Positions 9,555 through 18,025 of a stretch of DNA of 64,000 nucleotides are shown piece after piece (position 1 is the stretch's first letter; each line of letters starts with the position of its first letter). Origin of the DNA: JACVRX01 sp963819885 (GTDB taxonomy: Bacteria; Actinomycetota; Actinomycetes; Jiangellales; Jiangellaceae). The DNA lies in contig CAWFXV010000022.1 of assembly GCA_963819885.1 (NCBI GenBank), positions 1 to 64,000 on the forward strand, written 5' to 3'. The notes beneath the pieces are model-generated. The model made no database searches. It was not told the DNA's origin and worked only from the letters and a program-made list of their open reading frames with translations. The position numbers were made by a program, and so were the translations under genes.

Positions 9555-10414
9555 CTACCCAGCGGGGGCCGATGGTGACTTGCGATAATCGGCCAGCAGG
9601 GCTCGAATGTCCAGAACCGAGAGACCTGGATAGGCGCTGTAAAACCCGATGGTCGGATAGTTGTTCTCCAAAGCCCACTGATAGAACGCCTGCGCGTTCT
9701 TTGCGACTGGGGTCGGCGGCGCGCCAACGACATGTGGAAAGAGAGCATCGAACGTCGATCGAGGTCTTTTCTGCGAAGTCCTGGATGTACTTCTTGAAAT
9801 CACCGTCGTAGATCGTAAAGAAGGCTATGTGGTTGTTCTCAAAGGGCACACAATGGGCGAAATGCAGCGTCCCAACAGAATCTGATGTCTTCATGTCCCT
9901 TGTCCACGAAATGGACCTCGCGACCAGCTTCACGGCAAAGCCTTGCACACGTGACTTGATGGACATGTATGTCAGCAAGCAGCTCTGCGAGGTATTGCCC
10001 GTGAAGCCCGCCGCACTCGCGGCCGCCTTGATGTCCTGGACCGAAGCGTCCTCGTAAGCGAAAAACGCATCTAGAAGCTCGCGGACATGATGCTTCAGCC
10101 ATTTGATGACCCCCTGAGGGTTACCAGCCACGGGCGTGGCCGGAGGGTCTTCCACATGATCGAAGATGGCGTCGAACACCGGGCCAGCACTCTCCACGAG
10201 TCGCTCAATATGCTGGTCGACCTCGCCGTCGATGTCCGAAAGGAAGAGAAGCTTCTCGTCTCCCTTGACCATGAAACGGGAGAAATGCACGGTACCGAGG
10301 TCGTCCTGCGCTTTCGCTAGATCGGGCATCAACGCGGACAGCTGTTCGGGTAGCGCATTGGCGCTGGCGGGACGACTTGATCGGGAAGTCAATCACGAGA
10401 TGACTTTGGCCCAT
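9555..10414 (-). pseudogene. two-copy-domain companion of the DyP peroxidase, two frameshifts
   Basis: Three frames combine into one protein of about 285 residues of no recognised family. The ATG at 10414 has GAGGAGAAGG just upstream and begins MGQSHLVIDFPIKS. The frame changes near 10372 (continuing ANALPEQLSALMPDLAKAQ) and again near 9755, and ends at 9555. The protein holds an internal duplication. Copy 1 reads DLGTVHFSRF, LLFLSDIDGEVDQHIERL, FDAIFDHV, TPVAGN. Copy 2 reads SVGTLHFAHC, IAFFTIYDGDFKKYIQDF, FDALFPHV, TPVAKN. The second frameshift lies inside copy 2, and the alignment of the copies shows where. Its position directly before the DyP gene suggests a functional partner; the fold may be ferredoxin-like (inference). 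As written it is not expressed full length. Confidence 0.6.
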
Positions 10415-10471
10415 CGCCTTCTCCTCGAAGTGTCCGCAGAGCCGGGACGTTCTTCCGGGTCAGGCTAACTT

Positions 10472-10722
10472 ATGAGGCCGGTTCAGTCCACGTCTGGTAT
10501 CGGAGGGCATCGATTAGCGGAACAGGTCCATCGCCGCGCGGATGATCAGGTCCTTGATGCGGCCCTCGCCGCGGGTCGCAGTGCGGCAGCTAGGCGTGGA
10601 GGGTCGAAGTCGACTGGGTCAAGCCGACCGAAGCGCTGCCCTTCGATGACAGCGAGTTCGACGTCGTCACGTCATCGCCCGGCGCGATCGTCGCGCCGAA
10701 TCACAACGCAGTCGCACCAACG
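10472..10722 (+). pseudogene. relic of a class I SAM-dependent methyltransferase
   Basis: The 439-base stretch before the next gene contains the debris of a methyltransferase. A degraded motif I region reads DDQVLDAALAAGRSAAARRG. After a frame change (from about 10609) comes VDWVKPTEALPFDDSEFDVV with TSSPGAIVAPNHNAVA, the motif II-III region typical of ubiquinone/menaquinone-type methyltransferases. Neither end of a full gene is present. Seen: two consecutive similarity blocks in different frames. The parent enzyme's substrate is unknown. Confidence 0.5.
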
Positions 10723-10853
10723 AGCGCGGGAGTTGGGGTGGCGGCCATCGCCGTATGGATCGCGAGGTCGAGGCTCGGCGCTCTTGATCCGCCGAAGCCG
10801 CAGCGGCACAGTAGTCGCGTGGTTGACATCGACGCTCTCGAAGGCTCGATCCT

Positions 10854-12353
10854 TTGAGGCGGCGACTGTTGGCGATCTTCGCGCTGGTGGTGGGGGCGGC
10901 CACGGTCGCGCTTGCTGTGGTGGTGGCGGTAGTCGAGTTCCCGCGTGGCCTGGTTGTGTTGGGTTGCGTGTTGATCGCGGGGGCGTCGGCCTGGTACGGG
11001 GTGCTCCGGCGGGGTATCGCGCGGGTGGCGGGGTTGGCGGTGGCTGGCCTCGCGTTCGCGGGTGCGGTGGTGCTGGTTGTTGTGGGTGGGTCGCCGCTTG
11101 TCGATGTGCTGGTGGTGGCGGGGCTGGTGGTGTTTGTGGCGGCGGCGCGGGCCACTCTCGTTGTGCATGTGGATTTGCCGGGCGCCCCGGCTCCGCGCCA
11201 TCCGGTGCTGTTTTTCAATCCGCGCTCCGGCGGGGGGAAGGCGGAGCGCTTCGCGCTCGCTGAGGAGGCGGGCAAGCGGGGGATCGAGCCGATCGAGTTG
11301 AAGGCCGGTGACGATCTGGAGGTGCTTGTCCGCGACGCGGTCGAGCGCGGCGCGGACGGGCTGGCGATGGCGGGTGGGGACGGCTCGCAGGCGATCGTGG
11401 CCGCGGTCGCTGCCGAGTTCGGACTGCCGTACGCATGTATACCTGCTGGCACCCGCAACCACTTCGCGCTCGATCTGGGCGTCGACCGCGACGATGTCGT
11501 CGGTGCCCTGGAGGCGTTCGTGGATGGCGGTGAGCGGCGGGTGGACCTGGCCGAGGTGAACGGCCTTGTGTTCGTCAACAACGTCTCGCTCGGCCTGTAC
11601 GCCGAGGCGGTCCAGCGCGCCGGCTACCGCGACGCGAAGATCCGCACCCTGCTCGACACCGTGCCCGACGTGCTCGGCCCGGGCGGCGACGCTCTGGATA
11701 TGCGCTGGAAGGGGCCGGGCGGGTACGAACACCACGGAGGCGCTGCGGTGCTGGTGTCGAACAACCGTTACCGGCTCGGCCGCGCGGTCGGCTCGGGCAC
11801 CCGCCCACGCATCGACGACGGCCTGCTCGGGATCACCGTCGTCGGGGCGACCTCCGGGCGCGGCGAGCGCGGCCGTTCGTGGCAGAGCCCGTGGCGAGAG
11901 TGGTCCGCGCCGATCTTCGAGGTCGATGCGGAGCGGGCTGTCCCGGCCGGCATCGACGGTGAGGCGGTCGTCCTCGATGCGCCGATGCACTTCCGCATTC
12001 GGCCCGGGGTCCTACGGGTGCGCATCGCTCGCAAGCACCCGGGCGCCTCACCCTCGGCGATGGTTCCCGAAGGCATCCGGGCCGGCGTGGTCGAGCTGGC
12101 GCGAATCGCCGCCGGCCGACACCAGAAACCCCGCAAGGTCAACACAACGGAGGAAAGTAATGGACCTGGTGGAGATCTCGGAGAAGGAGCGGCTGAGCCG
12201 CGAGGACGCCGCCGCCCGCCTGCACGCCCTCGCCGACGCGCTGGCCCGGAACAACGAGGTCGAGTTCGAACGCGGCGGCCTGCGCTTCAAGGTGCACGTG
12301 CCCGACCAGGTCGACTTCAAACTCGAGATCGAGATCGACGACGAGGAGCGTGA
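10854..12353 (+). CDS. diacylglycerol kinase-like lipid kinase with membrane N terminus
   Basis: Residues 1-95 hold three or four hydrophobic segments. From about 118 the DAGK catalytic domain (YegS/BmrU type) begins: PVLFFNPRSGGGKAERF, then GLAMAGGDGSQ (the nucleotide-binding GGDGT-like motif, here with Ser) and CIPAGTRNHFALDLG. The product would phosphorylate a diacylglycerol or related lipid at the membrane. The start is a TTG. Similarity ends near residue 430, yet the frame runs 194 bases into the next gene, giving an Arg/Pro-rich tail. A TAA sits at 12158-12160 in another frame, directly overlapping the next ATG, so the natural stop was probably lost by a small indel. Confidence 0.8.
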   Translation: MRRRLLAIFALVVGAATVALAVVVAVVEFPRGLVVLGCVLIAGASAWYGVLRRGIARVAGLAVAGLAFAGAVVLVVVGGSPLVDVLVVAGLVVFVAAARATLVVHVDLPGAPAPRHPVLFFNPRSGGGKAERFALAEEAGKRGIEPIELKAGDDLEVLVRDAVERGADGLAMAGGDGSQAIVAAVAAEFGLPYACIPAGTRNHFALDLGVDRDDVVGALEAFVDGGERRVDLAEVNGLVFVNNVSLGLYAEAVQRAGYRDAKIRTLLDTVPDVLGPGGDALDMRWKGPGGYEHHGGAAVLVSNNRYRLGRAVGSGTRPRIDDGLLGITVVGATSGRGERGRSWQSPWREWSAPIFEVDAERAVPAGIDGEAVVLDAPMHFRIRPGVLRVRIARKHPGASPSAMVPEGIRAGVVELARIAAGRHQKPRKVNTTEESNGPGGDLGEGAAEPRGRRRPPARPRRRAGPEQRGRVRTRRPALQGARARPGRLQTRDRDRRRGA

Positions 12354-12378
12354 GCTCGAGGTCGAACTCAAATGGTGA
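12160..12378 (+). CDS. amphi-Trp domain protein
   Basis: A short acidic protein of 72 residues starting MDLVEISEKERLSREDAA. The ATG at 12160 follows GGAGGAAAG. The pattern (helix, then VEFERGGLRFKVHVPDQVDF, then alternating acidic strands ending in LEVELKW with a terminal Trp) is that of amphi-Trp domain proteins, small proteins with no settled function. It is nested out of frame over the end of the lipid kinase gene and is followed by a PAP2 phosphatase, which suggests a lipid-related operon. Confidence 0.75.
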   Translation: MDLVEISEKERLSREDAAARLHALADALARNNEVEFERGGLRFKVHVPDQVDFKLEIEIDDEERELEVELKW

Positions 12379-12513
12379 CCGAAGCCGATGCCGTCAGCGG
12401 CTGAACCCTGGACTTCGGCCGGGGCGGCCGTAGACGCGGACCGCGTGCAGGCACCATCCGTAAGGCTCGACTGCGGCGCCGGTCGCCTCGTGAAGACACG
12501 ATGATCGGCCCAG

Positions 12514-13227
12514 GTGCGCGGGAGCCGGTTGAGGAACGGCTGGCGGACCGGCTCAACGCCCGCCAGGCCGACGCGGGCCGCGCACCGGGCGGGCGACCTG
12601 CTGCACCGCCTCGGCAATTGCGACCGGGCCGCCTACCGATCGGTGGCACGGCTGCCCACGCCAAAACTGGACGAGCCGCTGAGGCGGGTGTCCGACTTCG
12701 CCAACTTCTCCAAGCCGTGGTTCCTCGTCGCCGGCCTACTCGCGCTGCTCGGAGGACGTCGGGGCCGGCGTGCCGCGCTCACCGGCCTGGCGGCTGTCGG
12801 CGCGGCGTCCCTGGTGGTGAACCAGCCCATGAAGATGGCTGGCGAACGCCACCGCCCCGACCGGGATCGTCTCGGCGTCCCCCAGCAGCGATGGGTGCCC
12901 ATGCCGGCGTCGACATCGTTCCCCTCCGGTCACTCCGCGTCCGCCGCCGCCTTCGCCGTCGCCGTCGGAGACGTCCAGCCGGCGCTGCGGCTGCCGTTGC
13001 GGGCAGCAGCCTCGATCGTGGCGTTCTCCCGCGTATACACAGGCGTGCACTACCCCAGCGACGTACTCGCCGGGGCGGCCGCAGGGGCCCTACTCGGACG
13101 ACTGACATCGACAGCGGCACTCCGCTTCCATTGGGCTGGTATCGGGGGCGAGGTGCTGGTGGACGCCCGCCCTATGTCAGCCCGATGTGACGGCATACCC
13201 GTTCGGGATACAACGCGTTCCGGCTAG
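12514..13227 (+). CDS. PAP2-family membrane phosphatase
   Basis: The three PAP2 catalytic motifs are complete: K-x6-RP in KMAGERHRP, PSGH in SFPSGHSASAAAFA, and SR-x5-H-x3-D in SRVYTGVHYPSDVLAG. Family role: dephosphorylation of phosphatidate or polyprenyl pyrophosphate at the membrane. Homologous sequence seems to begin around DLLHRLGNCDRAAYRSVAR. The residues before it are Arg-rich and another frame (from 12501) looks equally plausible there, so the N terminus may hold an indel. The start at 12514 is provisional. With the kinase-like gene upstream it makes a kinase/phosphatase lipid pair, which other actinobacteria carry as a fused protein. Confidence 0.8.
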   Translation: MRGSRLRNGWRTGSTPARPTRAAHRAGDLLHRLGNCDRAAYRSVARLPTPKLDEPLRRVSDFANFSKPWFLVAGLLALLGGRRGRRAALTGLAAVGAASLVVNQPMKMAGERHRPDRDRLGVPQQRWVPMPASTSFPSGHSASAAAFAVAVGDVQPALRLPLRAAASIVAFSRVYTGVHYPSDVLAGAAAGALLGRLTSTAALRFHWAGIGGEVLVDARPMSARCDGIPVRDTTRSG

Positions 13228-14638
13228 ATCCCCTGGGTGGCTTCGAGCTTTCCTGACCGGATCGCCTGGACGAAAGCGTCGTAGTCTCGCTCGTTTTGGT
13301 CGGCGTATCGGACCGCGAAGTCGGTCATGGCGCGATCGAACCGGTCGCTGGTGCCGAGGTAGGCGGAGATCGCCACCGGATCGCCCGATCGTGCGTGTGC
13401 CCTGGCCAGGGTCCATCCGCACACGCCGGCGTAGTAGTTCATCGCCGCGGGATCGAAAAGCTCGATCAGCGCGGATCCCTTCATGTCGCGGAGCTGGCGC
13501 CAGTAGTAGAAGCGTCCCTCTTGCACGCCTTTGGTCCAGCCCAGGAAGATGTCGCTGGCCGCCTGCATGAGGCGTTGGCCTTGCACGACGCGTTCCCCGG
13601 GCTGGCGGAACCGGCTCTTGGGCAGGTGGTCCTCGAGTACCGAGGCGGTCGCCTCCTTGACCTGGAGGAACAGCGGATCCTGGCCGTCTCGCCCTCGGAG
13701 CAGGCCGATCCACGCCCTGGTTCCCACGCTGCCCACCCCAACGACCTTCCGGGCGAAGTCGATCAACTCGAACCGCTCGAGCAGGCGGCGACGGTCGTGC
13801 GGGAGGGTGTTGCGGTAGGAGCGCAGGTTTTCCCGCACACGCCGCCCACAACTCCTCCGGCGCGAAACCGTACATCTGGGCCAGGTCGCGAGCCGGGACC
13901 ACCACGGGGGGAGCGCTGATGATCCGATGCTGACCGTCGACCACCTCGGCCAGCTTCGATAGCGCTTGCAGACTGTCCCTGGTCCGGGCCTTCGCGACGT
14001 TCTTCTTTGCCGCCGCCGCAAGTTTCCGGTGGCTCTTCTTGGCGCTGGCGGTCGCCGTCGCCACGATCTCCTCCGCATCGAGGCGCGAGTACCACACGTC
14101 GAGGTTTCGCATCCCGGCGAACCGGGCCATCGCGGTCCGATACCCGGCAACTGAGGCGGCCGCGGCCTCCGCGGAACGCTGATGCCTCGAATCCGTTGTC
14201 GCGCGACGCGACCACGAAGCTCGCGGCCAGCCGGGCCAGGTCGTACTCGAATGGCCCGGGCAGCGTCTCATCGAAATCATTCAGGTCGAAGAGCAGCGTG
14301 CGCTCGGGCGAGGCGTACCCACCGAAGTTCGACGCGTGCGCGTCGCCGCAGAGCTGCACGTCGATACCGGCCGTGGGGACGTGGGCAAGGTCGGCGGCCA
14401 TGATCTTCGCGCCGCCGCGGTAGAACGTGAACGGTGAGACCATCATGCGCCCGTGCCGAACCGGCACAAGATCCGCCTCACGGGTCTCGTTCTGCGCCGC
14501 CAACAAGCCGACCGGATCGGGCCGGTCGTCCGCCGGTTGCCAGCCTTCGAGGCTCGACCGCGGCGTCCGCTTTCGGGCCAACCTCCCTGCATCGCGCCGT
14601 TCCTCGAGCGTGGGATGCGAGACCTTTCGTATCGCCAC
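13224..14638 (-). pseudogene. DUF2252 family protein, two frameshifts
   Basis: Three minus-strand frames add up to one DUF2252 protein of about 470 residues. The first carries FTFYRGGAKIMAADLA, VQLCGDAHASNFGGYASPER and LLFDLNDFDETLPGPFEYDL, kinase-like phosphotransferase motifs. The frame shifts near 14180 (then SAEAAAASVAGYRTAMARFA) and near 13840 (then VRENLRSYRNTLPHDRRRLL), and the protein ends in the third frame at 13224. The start is probably the GTG at 14638, nine bases after GAGAAGG. DUF2252 proteins are thought to be ATP-dependent but have no confirmed substrate. The gene converges on the PAP2 gene with overlapping stops. Confidence 0.8.
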
Positions 14639-15077
14639 TGTGGTCACCCTTCTCGTGCGCCGGCCGGGAACAATTACAGGTTCATCGTCGCGCCGCCAGA
14701 ACCACGGTGCCTCATCCGAAGTGGGTAGGTCTAACCCGGCATCATACGTATCGCTTGATGCGCGATCGGGCTGACCGACCGAGATTTCCGGGCGAAGTGC
14801 ATGCATTTTGCACTGGCCGCGACCCAGCGCGACGAGGCAGCGCGCCGGTCGTCGGCGGTCTTAGGACTGCCTCCACTCGGGCCGAGTGAGCCGTCGGGGA
14901 GTCTGAGCGCGTTTCGAGCGGGCGGGGCTACGCCCAGGGGCATCGGTTGCGAGCCGGATGCATCCGCACCTCGTGCCCTTGATTGGATGCGAATTGGGCG
15001 CTCTCCGTCCGAATAGAAGATGGCCAGGAAAGGCATCGCGCATCCCAGTCTCGTCGAACGTAAAGGCAGGGTGCTTC
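14639..15077. other. 439-base gap without a convincing gene
   Basis: The stretch lies between the start of the DUF2252 gene and the stop of the hydrolase gene. Frames here are short or lack coding character. The only structure noticed is a small inverted repeat with 6-base arms AGTGCA/TGCACT at 14795-14813 around a 7-base loop; its role is unclear. The promoter of the DUF2252 gene should lie here. Confidence 0.5.
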
Positions 15078-17069
15078 CTACTGAGATTCCTGCTGTGCGT
15101 CGAGACTCTCCTGCGTGAAGAGACGTGTCCTGACGGTTTCTCGTTCCTCGAGTGCAGCTTCGATGCGGCGCAGTTGCTCCTCGGACGCCGGAAGGTCGAA
15201 TACTTCGGCAACGAACCGGGTGAGGTCGGGGCGATAGTCGTGGCCCGAAGCCTGGTAGGCGCCGGGGATCTGTGCGTTCTTCATATCTACCAACGTCTGC
15301 AGGAACGTCGTGATCGGACGCCAGCGCAGTCGCGCGGACACGCCGCGGGGACTGGCCCCGGGAATCAGCTGGACAGGTGGCCGCTGCGGCGCGAGCCAGG
15401 CCGGGGACGAGGCGATCAAGTCGGCACCGAACTTGCACACGCCGTCGTTGTCGTGACTCACCATGACGTATCGCAATCGCGATCGCTTCTCCGGCGGCAT
15501 GGCCTCGATCTGGCCGAAGTCGTTGACGATCGCCACCAGGTCTGGGTCGACGTCACCTCGGGGCGGCCCAGTGACCTGGTGCAGCCAGCCGCTGCCGTAC
15601 GGCGTCCCGATCCACAGCGCCCGATCGATGCCTAGCGCTTGCGGACCGAGCGTGCCCCAGTGCATCAACACGTCCTGGCTGGTGTGCGCACCAAGGCTCT
15701 CGCCGAACAACACGACCAGCGGCCGCGACCCAGTCCGATTTTGGAGCCGGCTGCTGATGGCGAGCCACAGCAGGCGGTTCTGCTCTCGTGCGTCCTTGAC
15801 CTTGAACAGGGACAGCGGTGAGGGCCGCTTGGAGTACTGCAGCGACACGGTGGCGATGTCGCCGCGACTGAGGTACTGCGCGGCGGCGGTTGCGCAGTAG
15901 TTGACGTAGCCGGTGCCGGTGGGGGAGATGAGCATGAGAACCGAGCGGTCCCACGCCCGGGTGCGGTCCATCTCGGCGAGCGCCAGGTCGACCCGCTCTC
16001 GCGCTGTCGGTGCGCTGTCGAGACCGACGTAGACCTGCACGGGTGTCGCCTTCGCCGGCTTACCCATCACCGTCTCGATCGACAGGTCGGGCGTTCCGGC
16101 CGGGCGGTCGATGACCGGCCGCGGCCGCACGTAGGCCGACGCGTGGCGCCGTCCTTGGCGGCTCAACGTTGCCCACGGCACGAGACTTTCGGTGGCTCCA
16201 CTCACGGTGGGATCCACGAAACGGTGCGCGGTCTCATCGTTGAGGACGGGTTCGATTGCGGTCGCCCCGGCCTCAATCCTCTGCATTGCGCGGTGGAACA
16301 GAACGCTTCCGCCAAGCGCCACACCACCCAAGCACACCGCGTGTCCGGCCAGCCGCCACAGCTCGGCCGGGCCCGGAAACACCCGAGACAGCAGCGACCC
16401 GCCTGCGTTGGCGAGCAGGTGCTCGCCGTACGCCGCCGCTGTCAACCCGCCGGCCACCCCAACACTCACCGCGGCGCCGCGAAGCGGATCAACCGTCGAC
16501 GTGTCCTCGGCAAGCGCGTCGTCAGGGAGGCCCCTGCGCACTCGTGCCTCGATCGCCCACCCGAGCGCAAGCCCCGTTGGCACCGCGACCGGGAAGCGCA
16601 CAAGCCAGCCGCGCGCTCCGAGTGAATGATCGAGCCGCCGGGTGCCTGCCTGGGTCAGCGCGAAGACGGTTCCGCCTATGCCGGTAACAGTCGTGCGCCA
16701 GGCCGCCTGCCGGACCAGGCCGCGTGCTATCGGTTCACCCGGTCGCCGCGTCAAAGCGCGTTGGGCGGCCAGGCCGGCCGGGATCACCGCAAGGTCGAGC
16801 AGCACAACCGCTGCCCGTTGCCTGGACTCCGGCGAGGTGCCAGGCATCCTCGGCGCGAAAGTGGACGCAGCCACCTCGAGGGTGTCTTGGCTGGCGATGG
16901 TGAGCAGGTAGGACAGGGTGGTGGCCAAACCAGTCACCACGCCCTGGTCCACCGAGCTCCGCGGCACCAATGACGGTTCGAACGTGCCCGGCGCCATTGC
17001 AGCGGCGACGAGCAGACCGGTCTGCTGCCCGCGGCCGGACAGCCCTGGCGCTCCGCCGTTAGCTCCCAT
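15078..17069 (-). CDS. membrane-anchored alpha/beta hydrolase (Abhydrolase_9 type)
   Basis: A protein of 663 residues. Residues 1-270 hold six or so hydrophobic helices, beginning FEPSLVPRSSVDQGVVTGLA, the usual opening of this family. A soluble C-terminal hydrolase domain starts near QVYVGLDSAPTARERVDLAL. The nucleophile elbow is LFGESLGAH, and GHDYRPDL near the end could supply the His. Family members are uncharacterised actinobacterial membrane hydrolases of the two-part Abhydrolase_9_N/Abhydrolase_9 architecture. The ATG at 17069 is preferred because GGAGG lies 6-7 bases upstream; 43 earlier in-frame codons look untranslated. The gene is not in an evident operon. Confidence 0.85.
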   Translation of the reverse strand: MGANGGAPGLSGRGQQTGLLVAAAMAPGTFEPSLVPRSSVDQGVVTGLATTLSYLLTIASQDTLEVAASTFAPRMPGTSPESRQRAAVVLLDLAVIPAGLAAQRALTRRPGEPIARGLVRQAAWRTTVTGIGGTVFALTQAGTRRLDHSLGARGWLVRFPVAVPTGLALGWAIEARVRRGLPDDALAEDTSTVDPLRGAAVSVGVAGGLTAAAYGEHLLANAGGSLLSRVFPGPAELWRLAGHAVCLGGVALGGSVLFHRAMQRIEAGATAIEPVLNDETAHRFVDPTVSGATESLVPWATLSRQGRRHASAYVRPRPVIDRPAGTPDLSIETVMGKPAKATPVQVYVGLDSAPTARERVDLALAEMDRTRAWDRSVLMLISPTGTGYVNYCATAAAQYLSRGDIATVSLQYSKRPSPLSLFKVKDAREQNRLLWLAISSRLQNRTGSRPLVVLFGESLGAHTSQDVLMHWGTLGPQALGIDRALWIGTPYGSGWLHQVTGPPRGDVDPDLVAIVNDFGQIEAMPPEKRSRLRYVMVSHDNDGVCKFGADLIASSPAWLAPQRPPVQLIPGASPRGVSARLRWRPITTFLQTLVDMKNAQIPGAYQASGHDYRPDLTRFVAEVFDLPASEEQLRRIEAALEERETVRTRLFTQESLDAQQESQ

Positions 17070-17238
17070 CGCGCCTCCGTTCCCCAAACATTGTGGGCCG
17101 CGGAACGGCTCGCCGCGAAGGGTTTGAAGTACTACCGTTGACCACTCAAGCCCACGACGAACGTTCCGCATCGCCATGGCAAGGCAATGACGATCCATCT
17201 CCTGTCAGTAAGCACATCAACCGCAAGGGAGCAGTGGC

Positions 17239-17628
17239 ATGCCTCTGTTGGATCTGTTCTGGGCCACGCTGTGGTTCTGCCTGTTCTTCGCCTGGATTTG
17301 GCTCGTCATCACGATCTTCGGCGACATCTTTCGCAGTCAGGACCTGTCTGGCTGGGCTAAGGCGTTGTGGACGCTGTTCGTGGTGTTCCTGCCTTGGCTG
17401 GGGGTACTGATCTACCTGATCGTCCGCGGCAAGTCCATGGAAGATCGGAGCGTGCAAGCTGCCGCCGAACGAGAGAAGGCGACTCGTCAATACATCCAGA
17501 ACGTGGCCTCGGACGACGGGACCTCCAGTGCGGATGAAATCGCCAAGCTCGCGGAGCTCCGCAACTCCGGTCACCTCACCGAGGACGAGTTCGTCGCGCA
17601 GAAGGCCAAGATCCTCGCCAAGGCCTAG
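17239..17628 (+). CDS. small membrane protein with SHOCT domain
   Basis: A protein of 129 residues. Two membrane helices (about 3-28 and 40-66) resemble the PLDc_N-type hairpin. A charged linker follows, and then a C-terminal SHOCT domain: DEIAKLAELRNSGHLTEDEF ending FVAQKAKILAKA. SHOCT is a short oligomerisation domain common in bacterial membrane proteins. A GGGAG ribosome site precedes the ATG. It is divergent from the hydrolase at 17069. The specific function is unknown. Confidence 0.8.
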   Translation: MPLLDLFWATLWFCLFFAWIWLVITIFGDIFRSQDLSGWAKALWTLFVVFLPWLGVLIYLIVRGKSMEDRSVQAAAEREKATRQYIQNVASDDGTSSADEIAKLAELRNSGHLTEDEFVAQKAKILAKA

Positions 17629-18025
17629 CACCAAGCAGGGCGCGTACGGGGATGGGCGAGACGTCGTGAACCTCGTCTGGGAGCTCACCATCGCTGGCGT
17701 ACTAGCGCCCAACAGATCGATACTGTGATAGGAGGCTGGGACGTTCCGCTCGGAGGGATCCAGATGCTCGGCAAGTCCAAGGACGAGCAGGTCGAATGTG
17801 ATTCACAGGTGGCCACCCGGGACACCGGACTTGCCATTCGGGGTTTTGGCCCACCATGCAGTCGACTGCTGGCCCTCCATCGATCACTTCCCCGGCCGGA
17901 TAACCGCGTCACACTCGATGGTGCCGGCAGTCCACCTTCGTACGTTGACAGACCGACGACGAGACGGAGACCGACATGCCAACGGTGGCTGACTATGGCG
18001 GCTGGTCCGGACCTTGGGTGGCGTC
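17629..18025. other. 397-base gap upstream of the GH15 gene
   Basis: No gene is supported here. One ATG at 17763 follows GGAGGGATCCAG, a good ribosome site, but the frame (MLGKSKDEQVECDSQVATRD onwards) loses protein character after about 30 codons and runs into the GH15 gene. It could be the 5' end of a broken gene. The GH15 promoter should also lie here; I could not pick it out. Confidence 0.4.

Noticed and set aside
10701..11990. 429-codon minus-strand frame opposite the lipid kinase
   Set aside because: Arg/His/Pro-rich low-complexity antisense translation.
14795..14813. Inverted repeat AGTGCA/TGCACT as a terminator or operator
   Set aside because: The stem is short, there is no T-run, and it is not placed after or before a gene end in a telling way.
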